A model generated the notes under the pieces. That model worked only from the letters and a program-made list of their open reading frames with translations, ran no database searches and was not told where the DNA came from. 64,000 bases of DNA from Calditrichales bacterium MX18-03. GTDB lineage: Bacteria > Bacillota > Clostridia > Lutisporales > Lutisporaceae. The stretch lies in assembly GCA_021083345.1 (NCBI GenBank), contig JAJGRE010000001.1, positions 1,364,001-1,428,000 on the forward strand, read 5' to 3'. This document shows, in pieces, positions 11,737-20,967 of this stretch (positions are counted from its first letter, which is position 1; each line of letters begins with the position of its first letter). The position numbers were made by a program, and so were the translations under genes.

Positions 11737-12047
11737 GAACAAAGGCGACCTTGAGCCGCATTTGAAGCCCATGCACCATTTCCGAGTTTATGAGGCGATT
11801 CGCAAATCACAAATACTGGTGCGGGCAGTTTATCATAGTTTAAATTGAAGTATTTTGACGATCAATGCAGCTTTTATGAAATGCGTTTAACGGAACATGA
11901 CAAATTAATGTGGAATAAATGTTCCTACGCACTATAAGATATTCACCGTATGAAATGAGCTCGACTGCAAAAACTATAGTTGCAGCCGCTGCTTAAGTGA
12001 AAAACAGGACGCATTTGAAAGCAATAATCATGAAATGGGGTATGAAG
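11737..12047. other. gap upstream of pcrA, no clear gene
   Basis: No supported gene. A pair of 7-base arms GGAACAT/ATGTTCC lies around 11895-11925. The minus strand has a short open stretch near 11750-11850 without a start site or known family. Confidence 0.4.
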
Positions 12048-12215
12048 ATGAGCCGAAAGGAACATAGCAGTGTCAACGTCATGCCTAAAGGTGCGGTAGA
12101 ACCGATCAGCGATATGGAATTGGTTATCGCAAAGGTCAGGCATGATGCTGACCAGACCTATCTGAGCATCAATACCGTGCCCAACCGGAATGAGCATGGA
12201 GAGGTACCGCGATGA
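12048..12215 (+). CDS. small protein, unknown function
   Basis: I do not recognise this 55-aa product (starts MSRKEHSSVNVMPKGAV). The ATG at 12048 is chosen because GGGG lies seven bases before it; an upstream ATG at 11997 is possible. No membrane segment or metal motif is visible; the composition is polar. Its last codons overlap the next gene by four bases (ATGA), which argues that both are real and co-translated. The pair ends at the hairpin at 12405. Confidence 0.5.
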   Translation: MSRKEHSSVNVMPKGAVEPISDMELVIAKVRHDADQTYLSINTVPNRNEHGEVPR

Positions 12216-12394
12216 AAATAATCGATGATACCTATAACGGTGAAAAGTATCCTATTGTTGAGCGGGAATATAACGCTTATTACTTTCCTGACAACTATGA
12301 TCCGGACAATCTGGAGGCGCAAACGGCAGAAATTGCTGAAGCTGAGGAAACACACCGGCAGGTGAGGATCTATCACAGAGCAGACCCCGGATAA
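12212..12394 (+). CDS. small acidic protein, unknown function
   Basis: A 60-aa acidic product beginning MKIIDDTYNGEKYPIVEREY, rich in Tyr, Asp and Glu, with no recognised domain. It has a clear ribosome site (GGAGAGG, eight bases before ATG), overlaps the preceding gene by four bases, and is followed within 11 bases by a stem-loop. The context supports a two-gene operon. Nothing shows its function. Confidence 0.55.
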   Translation: MKIIDDTYNGEKYPIVEREYNAYYFPDNYDPDNLEAQTAEIAEAEETHRQVRIYHRADPG

Positions 12395-12404
12395 GAGCCT
12401 TCCG

Positions 12405-12430
12405 GCGCCAGGTGCCATGCAGCCTGGCGC
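12405..12430 (+). terminator. stem-loop between convergent small genes
   Basis: Perfect arms GCGCCAGG/CCTGGCGC with a 10-base loop, followed by TTATTT on the plus strand. It lies between convergent genes and abuts the stop of the minus-strand gene. The right arm plus tail (GCCTGGCGCTTATTT) is identical to the right end of the palindrome at 16216, so it may be a member of a dispersed repeat family. Confidence 0.65.
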
Positions 12431-12625
12431 TTATTTCCCATGCAGATCCAAATAGGTTTCGATCGCCCTGACATACTTTTCGCCTGAACGCTCGCCATGC
12501 AAAACCACATTCAGGTAGACCTCTCCCATTCCCACAGCTTCAGCCAGCTGTCTCTGCGTCATATTGAGCTCGATCAGCTTCTTTTTTACTTCGATGCCAA
12601 AAGGGGTAAGCGCTCTTTTTTTCAT
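12431..12625 (-). CDS. small XRE-type helix-turn-helix protein
   Basis: A 64-aa protein that is almost entirely a lambda-repressor-like HTH: MTQRQLAEAVGMGEVYLNVVLHG gives the two helices and turn. Such minimal Cro-like proteins bind DNA as dimers. The ATG overlaps the upstream gene end by four bases and is preceded by GGTGGGG. It is the second gene of the minus-strand transcript from the promoter at 13025-13053. Whether it controls itself, its partner or other genes is not visible. Confidence 0.75.
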   Translation of the reverse strand: MKKRALTPFGIEVKKKLIELNMTQRQLAEAVGMGEVYLNVVLHGERSGEKYVRAIETYLDLHGK

Positions 12626-12894
12626 TTGTCCCCACCTTCCATCATCCCGCCGTATTTTATTCCTTCTTTCGCAACAGCCGACGCAATCAACTCCGATAAT
12701 AGGTCAGCCGATTGATTAATCTGTATAGCGTAAGAACATAATAGAGGGTTGCCATCCAATCTGTTCTGAAGAATCCTGCTGAAGCCCAGAATGACAGTCA
12801 GATGGTCCAGCATTTGCTGCTCCAAGTCTTCCGGATAGAGCCTCAGGACATGGGCGCCATACGGGGTTGTTCTCTCCCTGATTTCTGTAATCAT
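12622..12894 (-). CDS. small protein resembling a kinase dimerisation helix
   Basis: A 90-aa protein with no certain family. The central part (MLDHLTVILGFSRILQ, then about 25 residues on ADLLSELI) resembles the first and second helices of histidine kinase HisKA domains, where H-box sequences continue as xILGFSEIL. There is no ATPase domain. It could be a dimerisation decoy or anti-kinase, but this is speculation from a short resemblance. The ATG at 12894 is chosen because GGGG lies 11 bases upstream; the frame is open to 12924. It is the first gene after the consensus promoter at 13025. Confidence 0.55.
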   Translation of the reverse strand: MITEIRERTTPYGAHVLRLYPEDLEQQMLDHLTVILGFSRILQNRLDGNPLLCSYAIQINQSADLLSELIASAVAKEGIKYGGMMEGGDK

Positions 12895-13024
12895 CCGTGA
12901 TTCATCCCCTTTCTGTCTCACCAATAGCCTGGATGCTTTGATTTTTGCAATTTGATGGTTGAGCCATTATATATGCACGCAAAATATGATAGAATGATTG
13001 GTGATAAAGTTCTTATTCATTTAT

Positions 13025-13053
13025 ATTATATGTTCATATTTGAACATTGTCAA
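13025..13053 (-). promoter_or_regulatory. perfect SigA promoter with palindromic operator in its spacer
   Basis: Minus strand: TTGACA, exactly 17 bases, TATAAT. The spacer contains the perfect 16-bp palindrome TGTTCAAATATGAACA (13031-13046). A further half site GTTCAAAT lies at about 13061. The divergent XRE gene at 13089 is the obvious candidate repressor; a bound dimer would block polymerase directly. Confidence 0.85.
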
Positions 13054-13088
13054 CCTTTGCGTTCAAATTTTCACATTGGAGGTTTATT

Positions 13089-13448
13089 ATGGATACCATT
13101 GGCCAGAGAATCCGGTTTCTCCGGAAAAAGAACGGCATCCATCAGATCGATCTGGCACGGGAAACCGGCATTTCCCGCAGCAATATCAGTAAAATCGAGA
13201 GCAATGACATTAAGCCTGCCTCCAACTCCATTGTTGCCATTGCTGATTATTTCAGGGTGTCGACAGACTGGCTTCTGAAGGGTGAAGAATACCAGGAGGC
13301 CCTGGCAGAAGCGGAGGCTTCATACAATGCCAAACCCACAGATTTGCAGGAGGCATCTATGCTGCTTGGCCGGTTGGAACCCGACAGACTTCAGCGCGTC
13401 ATGGCTTTTGCCCGCTTTGAACTGACACAGCAGGAAAAAAAAGAATAA
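13089..13448 (+). CDS. XRE-family transcriptional regulator
   Basis: A 119-aa repressor-like protein. Residues about 5-60 form the HTH (IGQRIRFLRKKNGIHQIDLA, then GISRSNISKIES and the typical DYFRVSTDWLLKG end). The C-terminal half is a short helical tail of unknown role. The ATG at 13089 follows GGAGG at good distance; an in-frame ATG at 13047 is rejected. It is divergent from the two-gene unit at 12431-12894 and very likely binds the TGTTCA-N4-TGAACA palindrome between them, repressing that promoter and perhaps its own. The gene is followed by the hairpin at 13464. Confidence 0.9.
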   Translation: MDTIGQRIRFLRKKNGIHQIDLARETGISRSNISKIESNDIKPASNSIVAIADYFRVSTDWLLKGEEYQEALAEAEASYNAKPTDLQEASMLLGRLEPDRLQRVMAFARFELTQQEKKE

Positions 13449-13463
13449 AAATTTGATCAAAAA

Positions 13464-13492
13464 AGCGCAGGAGTGGGGGAGACTCCTGCGCT
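13464..13492. terminator. bidirectional terminator
   Basis: An 11-bp stem AGCGCAGGAGT/ACTCCTGCGCT lies between convergent genes. On the minus strand it is followed by a run of six T, on the plus strand by a weaker CTTTAC. Confidence 0.8.
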
Positions 13493-13523
13493 TTACGGTT
13501 TCCTTATGCTGTTCTTATATGCT

Positions 13524-14318
13524 TCAGCTCAGCTTTGACGCATCACCGTTGATTCCGATCCTGACCTTGTGCAGCGGAATAGGCTTGCCGGATTCCGCCA
13601 AAGCCTGTTCTGCAGCCCTGACGATCCCGCCGCAGCAGGGCACCTCCATGAAAGCCACGGTAATACTGTTGATATTGTTAAACCGGATGATGTTCTCCAG
13701 TTTTTCTGTATAGTGCTGAATATCATCCAGCTTTGGGCAGCCAACGACCACTTTTTTGCCCTTCAGCAAATCCAAATGGTAGTTGGGATATGCGAAGGGA
13801 ACACAGTCTGCAGTAACAAGGAGGTCTGCACCTTCAAAATAAGGCGCTCTTTCGGGTACCAGCATAAGCTGTACCGGCCACTGTGAAAGCTGAGGCTTGA
13901 TCTTGACTTCGATATCGTCCGATGAGACGGCGGTTGATGCTGTTGCATTATTATGACGGTTGATGGCCATGGCTCTGCTGCCGGGGCACCCGCCGCCGCC
14001 GTGGTGATGTACCGGTGCCGGTGCACTTATGGGCATCTCGTTCTGTACCGGTGCATGATGAACCGGTGCTTTCCCTTCTGCCGTCAGATGATTCTTAACC
14101 GCTTCCTCGTCGAATTCAGCTGCGTCCCTTTCTGTAATGGTGATGGCCCCCTGAGGACAGTCTCCCAGGCATGCACCCAAGCCGTCGCAAAGATTATCGG
14201 CAATCAGCTTCGCTTTGCCGTTGATGATTTTGATAGCGCCTTCAGCGCAGGATGGCACGCAGACACCGCAGCCGTTGCACTTATCTTCATCTATGTTCAC
14301 GATTTTTCTCAATGCCAT
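13524..14318 (-). CDS. 4Fe-4S ferredoxin-type iron-sulphur protein
   Basis: A 264-aa cytoplasmic protein. The first 65 residues hold a ferredoxin domain: CNGCGVCVPSC (CxxCxxCxxxC) and a second, altered cluster motif CDGLGACLGDCP, in which the spacing is Cx4-5CxxxCP. A His/Pro/Gly-rich linker with HHHGGGGCPG follows, then a C-terminal domain with CVPF, GCPKLDD and PCCGG cysteines. Related proteins are widespread in anaerobic Clostridia and are annotated only as 4Fe-4S proteins; the electron partner is unknown. The ATG at 14318 follows GGAGG. The promoter upstream carries a CRP/FNR-type box at -41.5, fitting control by redox or anaerobiosis. Confidence 0.85.
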   Translation of the reverse strand: MALRKIVNIDEDKCNGCGVCVPSCAEGAIKIINGKAKLIADNLCDGLGACLGDCPQGAITITERDAAEFDEEAVKNHLTAEGKAPVHHAPVQNEMPISAPAPVHHHGGGGCPGSRAMAINRHNNATASTAVSSDDIEVKIKPQLSQWPVQLMLVPERAPYFEGADLLVTADCVPFAYPNYHLDLLKGKKVVVGCPKLDDIQHYTEKLENIIRFNNINSITVAFMEVPCCGGIVRAAEQALAESGKPIPLHKVRIGINGDASKLS

Positions 14319-14358
14319 TTTTTTATTCCTCCAATTTCTTTTCAATTCTTATGTTTTT

Positions 14359-14401
14359 ATTATATCAATATTATCTGTATTGGAATGTGATATAAATCAC
14401 G
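14359..14401 (-). promoter_or_regulatory. CRP/FNR-type class II promoter of the ferredoxin gene
   Basis: A near-perfect palindrome TGTGA-N6-TCACG (14386-14401) lies upstream of a TATAAT -10 box on the minus strand (14359-14364) that has no good -35. With the start placed seven bases after the -10, the palindrome is centred at -41.5, the classical position for class II activation. Confidence 0.7.
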
Positions 14402-14541
14402 GTTGATACGTATTTTCTCTCGGAATGCCATATAATATATCATACCCTGCAGGATTTTCAAATTGAATGCAGAATTATTTAATTATTCTGAATTTATTAC
14501 GCAGTCTTTAACAAACATCTTTGCAATTGGAGGTGTAAGTG

Positions 14542-14904
14542 ATGAAGGATCTGAAAAGAAAATATATCAAAATGCTGGAACTGGAGTTTGACGATCTGCG
14601 GGAAGATATTGAGACACTGATAGAGGAAGAGCGGATCCGGGTAGAAACAGGAAAGATTTCCAACTATGTATTCATGGAGAACTTCAGCACCATGAAAAAT
14701 GAGATTGCCGGCATCAACAGCTTCATCCATGAAATCGAAGAGCTGGACGTCAGTGCCATTGGAAGCATCAGTGATATGCTGGAGGAAATCAAGCGGATAT
14801 TCGTGAAAAATTTCCGTCGGTACGGCTTTACAAAAACCTCAACCGACATCTTGTTAAGGAAAGTCGAAAAAATCAGCATGTATCTAATGCATCAGAACAA
14901 TTAA
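14542..14904 (+). CDS. conserved helical protein, unknown function
   Basis: A 120-aa, strongly charged, predicted all-helical protein (starts MKDLKRKYIKMLELEFDDLRED). It has no membrane segment, metal motif or recognised domain. GGAGG stands eight bases before the ATG at 14542; a GTG at 14539 is possible but too close. It is a single gene, convergent with purD and ended by the shared terminator at 14899. I do not assign a function. Confidence 0.7.
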   Translation: MKDLKRKYIKMLELEFDDLREDIETLIEEERIRVETGKISNYVFMENFSTMKNEIAGINSFIHEIEELDVSAIGSISDMLEEIKRIFVKNFRRYGFTKTSTDILLRKVEKISMYLMHQNN

Positions 14905-14938
14905 AAAATGCAGCAGATGTCTGCCGCATTTTTTAATT
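14899..14938. terminator. bidirectional terminator after purD
   Basis: Arms AATTAAAAAATGC and GCATTTTTTAATT flank an inner GCAGA/TCTGC stem; T-runs are present on both strands. It serves the plus-strand gene ending at 14904 and the purine operon ending at 14939. Confidence 0.85.
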
Positions 14939-16195
14939 CTATCTTTGCGCAATATCCTTGCGGTATTGGACATCCTTAAACCGAATCTCTGCTGCACGGG
15001 TGTATGCCTTTTGCCTTGCTTCCTCTGTCGTTTCCCCCAGAGCGGTTACCACCAGCACCCGTCCGCCGGCTGTGACAATGGCATCCTCCTGCTTTCTGGT
15101 TCCGGCGTGGAATACAACGGCATCTTCAGCCGCGTCTGTATCCAAGCCTTCGATCACATACCCGTTCTTATATTCCTCCGGATAGCCGCCTGAAGCCAGT
15201 ACCACCCCTACCGCCTTCTCCGCCCGCCATTCAATGGTATGTCCAGCCAGCTTACCGTCTATAACCGCTTCCATAATGTCAACCAGATCGGACTTCAACC
15301 GCGGCAGTACAACCTCTGTCTCAGGGTCGCCGAAGCGGGCGTTGTATTCCAGAAGCTTGGGTCCTTCCTCCGTAATCATCAGTCCGAAGTACAAAACGCC
15401 TTTATAAGTAATGCCTTCCGCATTCAAGGCTGCCAATGTTTTTTCGATAATATTCCTTTTAGCGGCTTTTGCTGTCTTTTCATCATAATAGAAAGCGGGG
15501 GAAACCGCTCCCATGCCCCCTGTGTTAAGCCCCATATCCTTGTCCAGAGCCCGTTTGTAATCCTGTGCGCTGACCATGGGGATAGCCGTCTTTCCGTCTA
15601 CAAAAGCTAAAATGGAGGCTTCCTTCCCGGTTAAGAATTCTTCAATGACCACTCTGCTCCCGGCATCGCCGAACTTTTTGTCCTGCATCATCTCATGGAT
15701 GGCGCTCACAGCTTCTTCCCGGTCCTGAGCGATGATAACCCCTTTACCGGCAGCCAGGCCGTCCGCTTTGATGACAACCGGGCAGCCGAAGCTGTCCAGC
15801 GCATGGATGGCTGCGTCTGCATCCGTAAAGGTCTCGTATCTGGCTGTGGGTATGCCGTGTTTTTGCATCAATTCCTTTGAAAACGCCTTGCTGCCTTCCA
15901 GGGTCGCCGCCAGCTTATTGGGGCCGAATACCCGAAGTCCATTCTCCATGAACAGGTCAACCACACCGACAGAAAGCGGCGCTTCCGGTCCTACCACCGT
16001 CAGTCCGATGCCCTTGTCCTTGGCAAAGCTCAGCAGTCCCTGTGTATCCGTTGCGGCTATATCAACGCACTGGGCCAATCCCGAGATACCGCCGTTGCCC
16101 GGTGCGCAGTAGATCGTCTCAACCTTGGGGCTTTGTGCAATTTTCCATACCAGGGCATGCTCACGGCCGCCGCCGCCTATTACCAATACTTTCAT
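14939..16195 (-). CDS. purD: phosphoribosylamine--glycine ligase PurD
   Basis: Second step of purine synthesis: joins glycine to phosphoribosylamine with ATP. Starts MKVLVIGGGGREHALVW, the PurD N-terminal fold; the ATP-grasp core carries IKADGLAAGKGV and YNARFGDPE near residue 290. Length 418 aa is typical. Last gene of the operon, 86 bases after purH, with a long palindrome in the gap. The shared terminator follows directly. Confidence 0.96.
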   Translation of the reverse strand: MKVLVIGGGGREHALVWKIAQSPKVETIYCAPGNGGISGLAQCVDIAATDTQGLLSFAKDKGIGLTVVGPEAPLSVGVVDLFMENGLRVFGPNKLAATLEGSKAFSKELMQKHGIPTARYETFTDADAAIHALDSFGCPVVIKADGLAAGKGVIIAQDREEAVSAIHEMMQDKKFGDAGSRVVIEEFLTGKEASILAFVDGKTAIPMVSAQDYKRALDKDMGLNTGGMGAVSPAFYYDEKTAKAAKRNIIEKTLAALNAEGITYKGVLYFGLMITEEGPKLLEYNARFGDPETEVVLPRLKSDLVDIMEAVIDGKLAGHTIEWRAEKAVGVVLASGGYPEEYKNGYVIEGLDTDAAEDAVVFHAGTRKQEDAIVTAGGRVLVVTALGETTEEARQKAYTRAAEIRFKDVQYRKDIAQR

Positions 16196-16215
16196 TCTAC
16201 CACCCCGTTTTCGGT

Positions 16216-16274
16216 GCCAGGCACGCCTGTTAGCTGGTTATTCTACCAGTAATCGGCTAACAGGCGTGCCTGGC
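16216..16274. repeat. 59-bp palindromic (REP-like) element between purH and purD
   Basis: Two perfect 19-base arms (16216-16234 and 16256-16274, starting GCCAGGCACGCC) enclose a small second stem CTGGT/ACCAG. The core GCCAGGC/GCCTGGC with CGCTTAT tail also appears in the hairpin at 12405 and, partly, at 52977. This looks like a dispersed palindromic repeat placed inside the operon. Readthrough must occur for purD to be expressed from upstream. Confidence 0.8.
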
Positions 16275-16281
16275 GCTTATT

Positions 16282-17823
16282 TTAATGCTTAAAGTGCCTT
16301 ACACCTGTAAAGATCATGGCGATGCCGAACTTATTGCAGGCTTCAATCGAATCCTGATCCTTCATGGAGCCGCCCGGCTGAATGATGGCCGTAACGCCGG
16401 CCTTCGCAGCCGCCTGCACCACGTCGTCAAAGGGAAAGAAAGCGTCGGATGCCAGTACTGCGCCGACCGCCCTCTCACCGGCTCTTTCCAAGCTCATCTG
16501 CGTCGGCCAGATCCGGTTAGTCTGCCCAGGTCCTATCCCGACGGTCATGCCATCCCTGGCAATAACAATGGCGTTTGATTTGACATGCTTGACAACCTTC
16601 CAGCCGAAAAGCAGATTTTTCATTTCTTCCTCTGTGGGCTTCCGTTCGGTCACATACTGAATATCCTTCATGTCAAAGTCCGACCAGTCCGCATCTTGAA
16701 TCAAGATGCCGCCGCCCACCTTTTTTATATCGACATCTTTGACGGGTACATTGGATATATCCGCCAGCGTCATGATCCGGATGTTCTTTTTACCCATCAG
16801 CACCTTCAATGCATCCTCAGAATAGGATGGTGCAATCACGATTTCAATAAAGATCTTATCGATTTCCTTTGCGGTCATTTCATCCACTTCTCTGTTCAGC
16901 GCAACAATGCCGCCAAAAATTGAAACCGGATCTGCTTCATATGCCCTTATGTATGCTTCGTAAAGGCTGCTGCCGATCCCCACGGCGCAGGGGTTGGCAT
17001 GCTTGACTGCCACGGCGGCGGGCTCGCTGAACGCCTTCAATGTCTCCAATGCCGCATTGGCGTCATTGATATTGTTGAAGGAAAGTTCTTTCCCGTGCAG
17101 CTGTATGGCATTCGCCATGCTGCCTTTTTCTGCCTGCATTGCTTTATAATAAGCGGCTGACTGGTGAGGGTTTTCACCGTACCGCAGATCCTGCACCTTC
17201 TCATAGGTCATGGTAATGGTCTCCGGATACTTCTCCAGCCCTGCCTTATCCCACAGATAATTGGCAATCAGCGCATCATAGCTGGCAGTATGGGAAAATA
17301 CCTTGGCCGCCAGCTTGAAGTTGGTTTCCTCGGACACGCCGCCATTAGACTTGATTTCGTCCAGAACCGGCTGATAGTCCCTGGGATCTACAAGAACCGT
17401 TACATAGGAATTGTTCTTCGCTGCCGCCCTCAGCATGGAAGGCCCGCCGATATCTATATTCTCAATAGCTTCTTCCAGCGCTGCGTTTTCTTTTTCAATA
17501 GTCTTCCTGAAGGGATAAAGGTTGACCACCACCATATCAATGGTATCAATGTCCAGCTCCTTCAGCTTGGCCATATGCTCTGCATTATCCCGGACAGCCA
17601 GCAGCCCCCCGTGAATTCTCGGATGCAGCGTCTTGACCCTGCCGTCCAGGCACTCCGGAAAACCGGTGACTTCGGAGATGCCCGTCACCTTGAGACCTGC
17701 GTCCTGCAAGGCTTTAGCCGTGCCTCCGGTAGAAATGATCTCCACACCCATCTCATACAGCACCCTGGCAAACTCAATAAGTCCCGTCTTATCTGAAACG
17801 CTCATCAATGCCCGTTTTATCAC
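16282..17823 (-). CDS. purH: bifunctional AICAR transformylase/IMP cyclohydrolase PurH
   Basis: Catalyses the last two steps to IMP. The N-terminal IMP cyclohydrolase domain (MGS-like, residues 1-195) has [11 protein letters not shown] and [11 protein letters not shown]; the C-terminal transformylase has [13 protein letters not shown] and the catalytic KHANPCAVG segment. Length 513 aa is normal. It starts one base after the purN stop. Neighbouring purN, purM and purF complete the pathway. Confidence 0.97.
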   Translation of the reverse strand: MIKRALMSVSDKTGLIEFARVLYEMGVEIISTGGTAKALQDAGLKVTGISEVTGFPECLDGRVKTLHPRIHGGLLAVRDNAEHMAKLKELDIDTIDMVVVNLYPFRKTIEKENAALEEAIENIDIGGPSMLRAAAKNNSYVTVLVDPRDYQPVLDEIKSNGGVSEETNFKLAAKVFSHTASYDALIANYLWDKAGLEKYPETITMTYEKVQDLRYGENPHQSAAYYKAMQAEKGSMANAIQLHGKELSFNNINDANAALETLKAFSEPAAVAVKHANPCAVGIGSSLYEAYIRAYEADPVSIFGGIVALNREVDEMTAKEIDKIFIEIVIAPSYSEDALKVLMGKKNIRIMTLADISNVPVKDVDIKKVGGGILIQDADWSDFDMKDIQYVTERKPTEEEMKNLLFGWKVVKHVKSNAIVIARDGMTVGIGPGQTNRIWPTQMSLERAGERAVGAVLASDAFFPFDDVVQAAAKAGVTAIIQPGGSMKDQDSIEACNKFGIAMIFTGVRHFKH

Positions 17824-17824
17824 T

Positions 17825-18442
17825 CTAGCACCCCTCTCCAGAAATCCTTACGATTCTGCCTTCGATCCTTAAGCTGCCGCTGCAGTACAGCCGCACCGCT
17901 TCCGGCAGCAATTTATGCTCGATTTCCAATACCTTGGCAGCCAAAGTCTCCGCCGTATCATCCCCGGCAACAGCCACGGCAGCCTGAAGGATGATAGGCC
18001 CGCTATCCGTTCCTTCATCCACAAAATGAACAGTTGCCCCGGAAACCTTGACACCATATTCCACAGCTGCCCTGTGGACCTTTTCTCCATAGAAGCCCTT
18101 GCCGCAAAAAGCAGGAATCAACGAAGGATGTATGTTGATGATCCTGCCTTCATAGGCCTTTACAAAATCCCGGTCCAGAATGGTCAAAAAGCCTGCCAGC
18201 ACCACCACGTCCACCTGCATGCCTTCCAGCTCCGCCTGGATTCCTGTACCGCATTTCTTCCTGTCCATATGCACTGCTTTTATGCCGTGCTTCCTTGCCC
18301 GTTCCAATGCGTAGGCTTCAGGCCTGTCGGAGATGACCACGACGACTTCACCGTTAATCTCGCCTCTCCCGATGGCATCCAGCACCGACTGCAGGTTGGT
18401 TCCGCCTCCCGATACCAGTGCTCCGATCCTTACCTTTCGCAA
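17825..18442 (-). CDS. purN: phosphoribosylglycinamide formyltransferase PurN
   Basis: Transfers formyl from 10-formyl-THF to [11 protein letters not shown] near residue 11 and the active-site stretch [13 protein letters not shown] (His) with [10 protein letters not shown] (Asp) are the PurN hallmarks. Length 205 aa. Its start overlaps the purM end by 13 bases. The folate-dependent enzyme implies a one-carbon supply; no purT or purU is in the window. Confidence 0.96.
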   Translation of the reverse strand: MRKVRIGALVSGGGTNLQSVLDAIGRGEINGEVVVVISDRPEAYALERARKHGIKAVHMDRKKCGTGIQAELEGMQVDVVVLAGFLTILDRDFVKAYEGRIINIHPSLIPAFCGKGFYGEKVHRAAVEYGVKVSGATVHFVDEGTDSGPIILQAAVAVAGDDTAETLAAKVLEIEHKLLPEAVRLYCSGSLRIEGRIVRISGEGC

Positions 18443-19494
18443 AACGTGATACCTCCCTCACCCTTTTCCACTTGACCGATGACGGACGCTTTCTCACCCA
18501 TAGCCGTAAGCTGGTCCACAACTGCCCGGGCATCCCGGCTGTCTACAACCAGTACCAGGCCTACCCCCATGTTAAAGGTGTTGAGCATCTCACGCTCTGC
18601 AATGCCTCCCAACCGCTGCATCAGTCTGAAAACAGGGAGTATCTCCCAGCTTCCCATGTGCACTGCAGCCCTCAGCCCTTCCGGAATGGTTCTGGGTATA
18701 TTCTCAATAAAACCGCCGCCTGTTATATGGGCGATTCCTTTAATATCAAATTGCTGTATAAGTGCTTGAACGGTTTTTACGTATATCCTGGTGGGCTTCA
18801 GGAGTGCTTCCCCTAAAGTGCAGCCAAGCTCGTCAAACCAGGTATCCACTGTATAATCGTTGATGCCGAAGAACAGCTTGCGCACCAGCGAGTAACCGTT
18901 GCTGTGAATCCCGCTGGAGGCGATACCGATCAGGACGTCGCCTTCCTTGACCTTGCTGCCGTTGATGACCTTGTCCTTGTCCACAATGCCCACCGAAAAA
19001 CCGGCCAGATCGTATTCCCCTTCCTTATAGAAACCGGGCATCTCCGCCGTCTCTCCGCCGATCAGTGCACAGCCCGCTTCCACGCAGCCGTCGCAGACTC
19101 CTTTGACGATATCCGCCGCAACCTTCGGCTCCAAACGGCCTGTACCGATATAGTCCAGGAAAAAGAGCGGCTTTGCACCGTGGCAGGCCACGTCATTCAC
19201 GCACATGGCAACACAGTCAATACCGATGGTATCATGCTTGCCCGTCATGAATGCAATTTGCAGCTTTGTTCCCACACCGTCGGTACCGGATATCAGGACC
19301 GGATTTTCGTATGCCCCTTTGGCTATTTCAAAGAAACCGCCGAAGCTTCCCAGTTCTCCGAGAACCCCAGGAATCATGGTCCGCTTGGTATGCTCCTTCA
19401 TCAGCCTGACTGCCTCATAACCGGCCTCAACATCCACGCCGGCTTCCTTGTAGGTCAATCCTTTATTCTCATGGTTTTCGTGCTTGTTCTCCAT
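18430..19494 (-). CDS. purM: AIR synthetase PurM
   Basis: Phosphoribosylformylglycinamidine cyclo-ligase, ATP-dependent ring closure to AIR. After a variable polar N-terminus it has [21 protein letters not shown], and [22 protein letters not shown], typical of the PurM/SelD fold. ATG at 19494 is chosen because AGGGG lies eight bases upstream; a GTG at 19503 would overlap that site. About 354 aa. It starts 11 bases after purF. Confidence 0.95.
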   Translation of the reverse strand: MENKHENHENKGLTYKEAGVDVEAGYEAVRLMKEHTKRTMIPGVLGELGSFGGFFEIAKGAYENPVLISGTDGVGTKLQIAFMTGKHDTIGIDCVAMCVNDVACHGAKPLFFLDYIGTGRLEPKVAADIVKGVCDGCVEAGCALIGGETAEMPGFYKEGEYDLAGFSVGIVDKDKVINGSKVKEGDVLIGIASSGIHSNGYSLVRKLFFGINDYTVDTWFDELGCTLGEALLKPTRIYVKTVQALIQQFDIKGIAHITGGGFIENIPRTIPEGLRAAVHMGSWEILPVFRLMQRLGGIAEREMLNTFNMGVGLVLVVDSRDARAVVDQLTAMGEKASVIGQVEKGEGGITFCER

Positions 19495-19505
19495 GCATCG
19501 CACCC

Positions 19506-20927
19506 CTATCTGCCTTCAAATATATGCTTTCCGCAAAGCTCGGGTATTTCTATGGGATATTTGCCGCAGAAGCATGCGGTACAGAAACCGTCACCTTCGC
19601 TGCCTACCGATTCCAAGAGCCCGTTGTAGCTTAAATAGCCCAAGCTGTCCGCCCCGATCTTTTCCTTGATCCTCTCGATCATTTGGGAGGAACCTACCAG
19701 TTCCTTCCGTGTCGGTGTATCGATCCCATAATAGCAGGAATGTGTAACAACCGGTGAGCTGACTCTGACATGCACCTCTTTGGCGCCTGCATTCTTAAGC
19801 GCTGTCACGATCTTCTTGCTGGTAGTTCCCCTGACGATACTGTCGTCAACCATGACCACCCGCTTGCCCTCTACGGTTCCCCGCATGGGGTTCAGCTTCA
19901 GGGATACTCCGGTTTCCCGGATGATCTGGGATGGTTGTATGAAGGTCCTGCCGATATAGCGGTTTTTTATCAGTCCCACAGCATAAGGAATCCCGGAAGC
20001 CTGCGCATATCCGATGGCAGCCGGGGTACCGGAATCCGGCACACAGATAACCACATCCGCATCGGCAGGGCACTCCTTAGCCAGTATCTTGCCGGCTTTT
20101 TCACGGGCCTGATAGACACTGATCCCATCCATGATGCTGTCAGGTCTGGCAAAGTAAATATACTCAAAGATGCAAGACGCCTTGTCCGCTCTATTTCTCG
20201 CGAAGACGCTCCTGATACCTTCCTTGTCAATGATAACGATCTCTCCCGGAGCCACGTCCCTGATGAACTCGGCACCCACCGTATCCAAGGCGCAGGTCTC
20301 GGACGCCAGCACATAGCCGTTGCCCAGCCTGCCCAGTACCAGAGGCCGCAAGCCATGGCGGTCCCTGACGCCGATCAGCTTGTCATTGGTCATGATAACC
20401 AGTGCATAGGAGCCCTGGATGATATCCATGGTATCCATGATGGCATCCTCGACATAGCCCTTGAAGTTCTTTGCTATCAGGCTGGCGATGACTTCACTGT
20501 CTATGGTGGTGGTAAAAATCATACCCTGGTCTTCAAGCTGCTCCCGGACGCATCCGGCGTTGACCAGATTTCCGTTATGGGCTACGGCGATACTGCCGTT
20601 CTTATACTTGACCAGGAGCGGCTGCGCGTTGGTTACAAAGCTTTCACCGGTTGTGGAATAGCGCACGTGTCCGATGCTCATATCCCCCCTCAGGAGATTC
20701 AATATCTTGTCGTCAAACACCTCCGACACCAGGCCCATTTCCTTATAGCAGGTAATGATACCGTCCTTATTGACGGCAATTCCTGCGCTTTCCTGCCCTC
20801 TGTGCTGCAGGGCAATCAATCCGTAATAGGTGAGGTGTTCGATTTCAGTGTTTCCTTTGTCATATATGCCAATAATGCCGCATTCTTCTTTCAGCTTATC
20901 GTCTTTTTGCAGAATATCGTTATACAT
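19506..20927 (-). CDS. purF: amidophosphoribosyltransferase PurF
   Basis: Committed step of purine synthesis, making phosphoribosylamine from PRPP and glutamine. A 15-residue propeptide precedes the catalytic Cys ([10 protein letters not shown]), which is exposed by processing in the Bacillus-type enzyme. Cysteines placed as in the oxygen-labile 4Fe-4S form are present ([23 protein letters not shown]). The PRPP loop is [13 protein letters not shown]. Length 473 aa. A hairpin and a MITE-like element separate it from purC. Confidence 0.96.
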   Translation of the reverse strand: MYNDILQKDDKLKEECGIIGIYDKGNTEIEHLTYYGLIALQHRGQESAGIAVNKDGIITCYKEMGLVSEVFDDKILNLLRGDMSIGHVRYSTTGESFVTNAQPLLVKYKNGSIAVAHNGNLVNAGCVREQLEDQGMIFTTTIDSEVIASLIAKNFKGYVEDAIMDTMDIIQGSYALVIMTNDKLIGVRDRHGLRPLVLGRLGNGYVLASETCALDTVGAEFIRDVAPGEIVIIDKEGIRSVFARNRADKASCIFEYIYFARPDSIMDGISVYQAREKAGKILAKECPADADVVICVPDSGTPAAIGYAQASGIPYAVGLIKNRYIGRTFIQPSQIIRETGVSLKLNPMRGTVEGKRVVMVDDSIVRGTTSKKIVTALKNAGAKEVHVRVSSPVVTHSCYYGIDTPTRKELVGSSQMIERIKEKIGADSLGYLSYNGLLESVGSEGDGFCTACFCGKYPIEIPELCGKHIFEGR

Positions 20928-20967
20928 ACGCTATCTCCTAATACAAATTTTATTTAAAAGCACGATA

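Noticed and set aside
11750-11850. Open minus-strand stretch upstream of pcrA reading like KLPAPVFVICESPHKLG
   Set aside because: Preceded by an in-frame stop, no start site, no recognised family.
19770-20957. Long open frame (395 codons) on the plus strand opposite purF
   Set aside because: It lies wholly antisense to a clear PurF, has no ribosome site of its own and no known domain; long antisense frames arise from the codon bias of the real gene.
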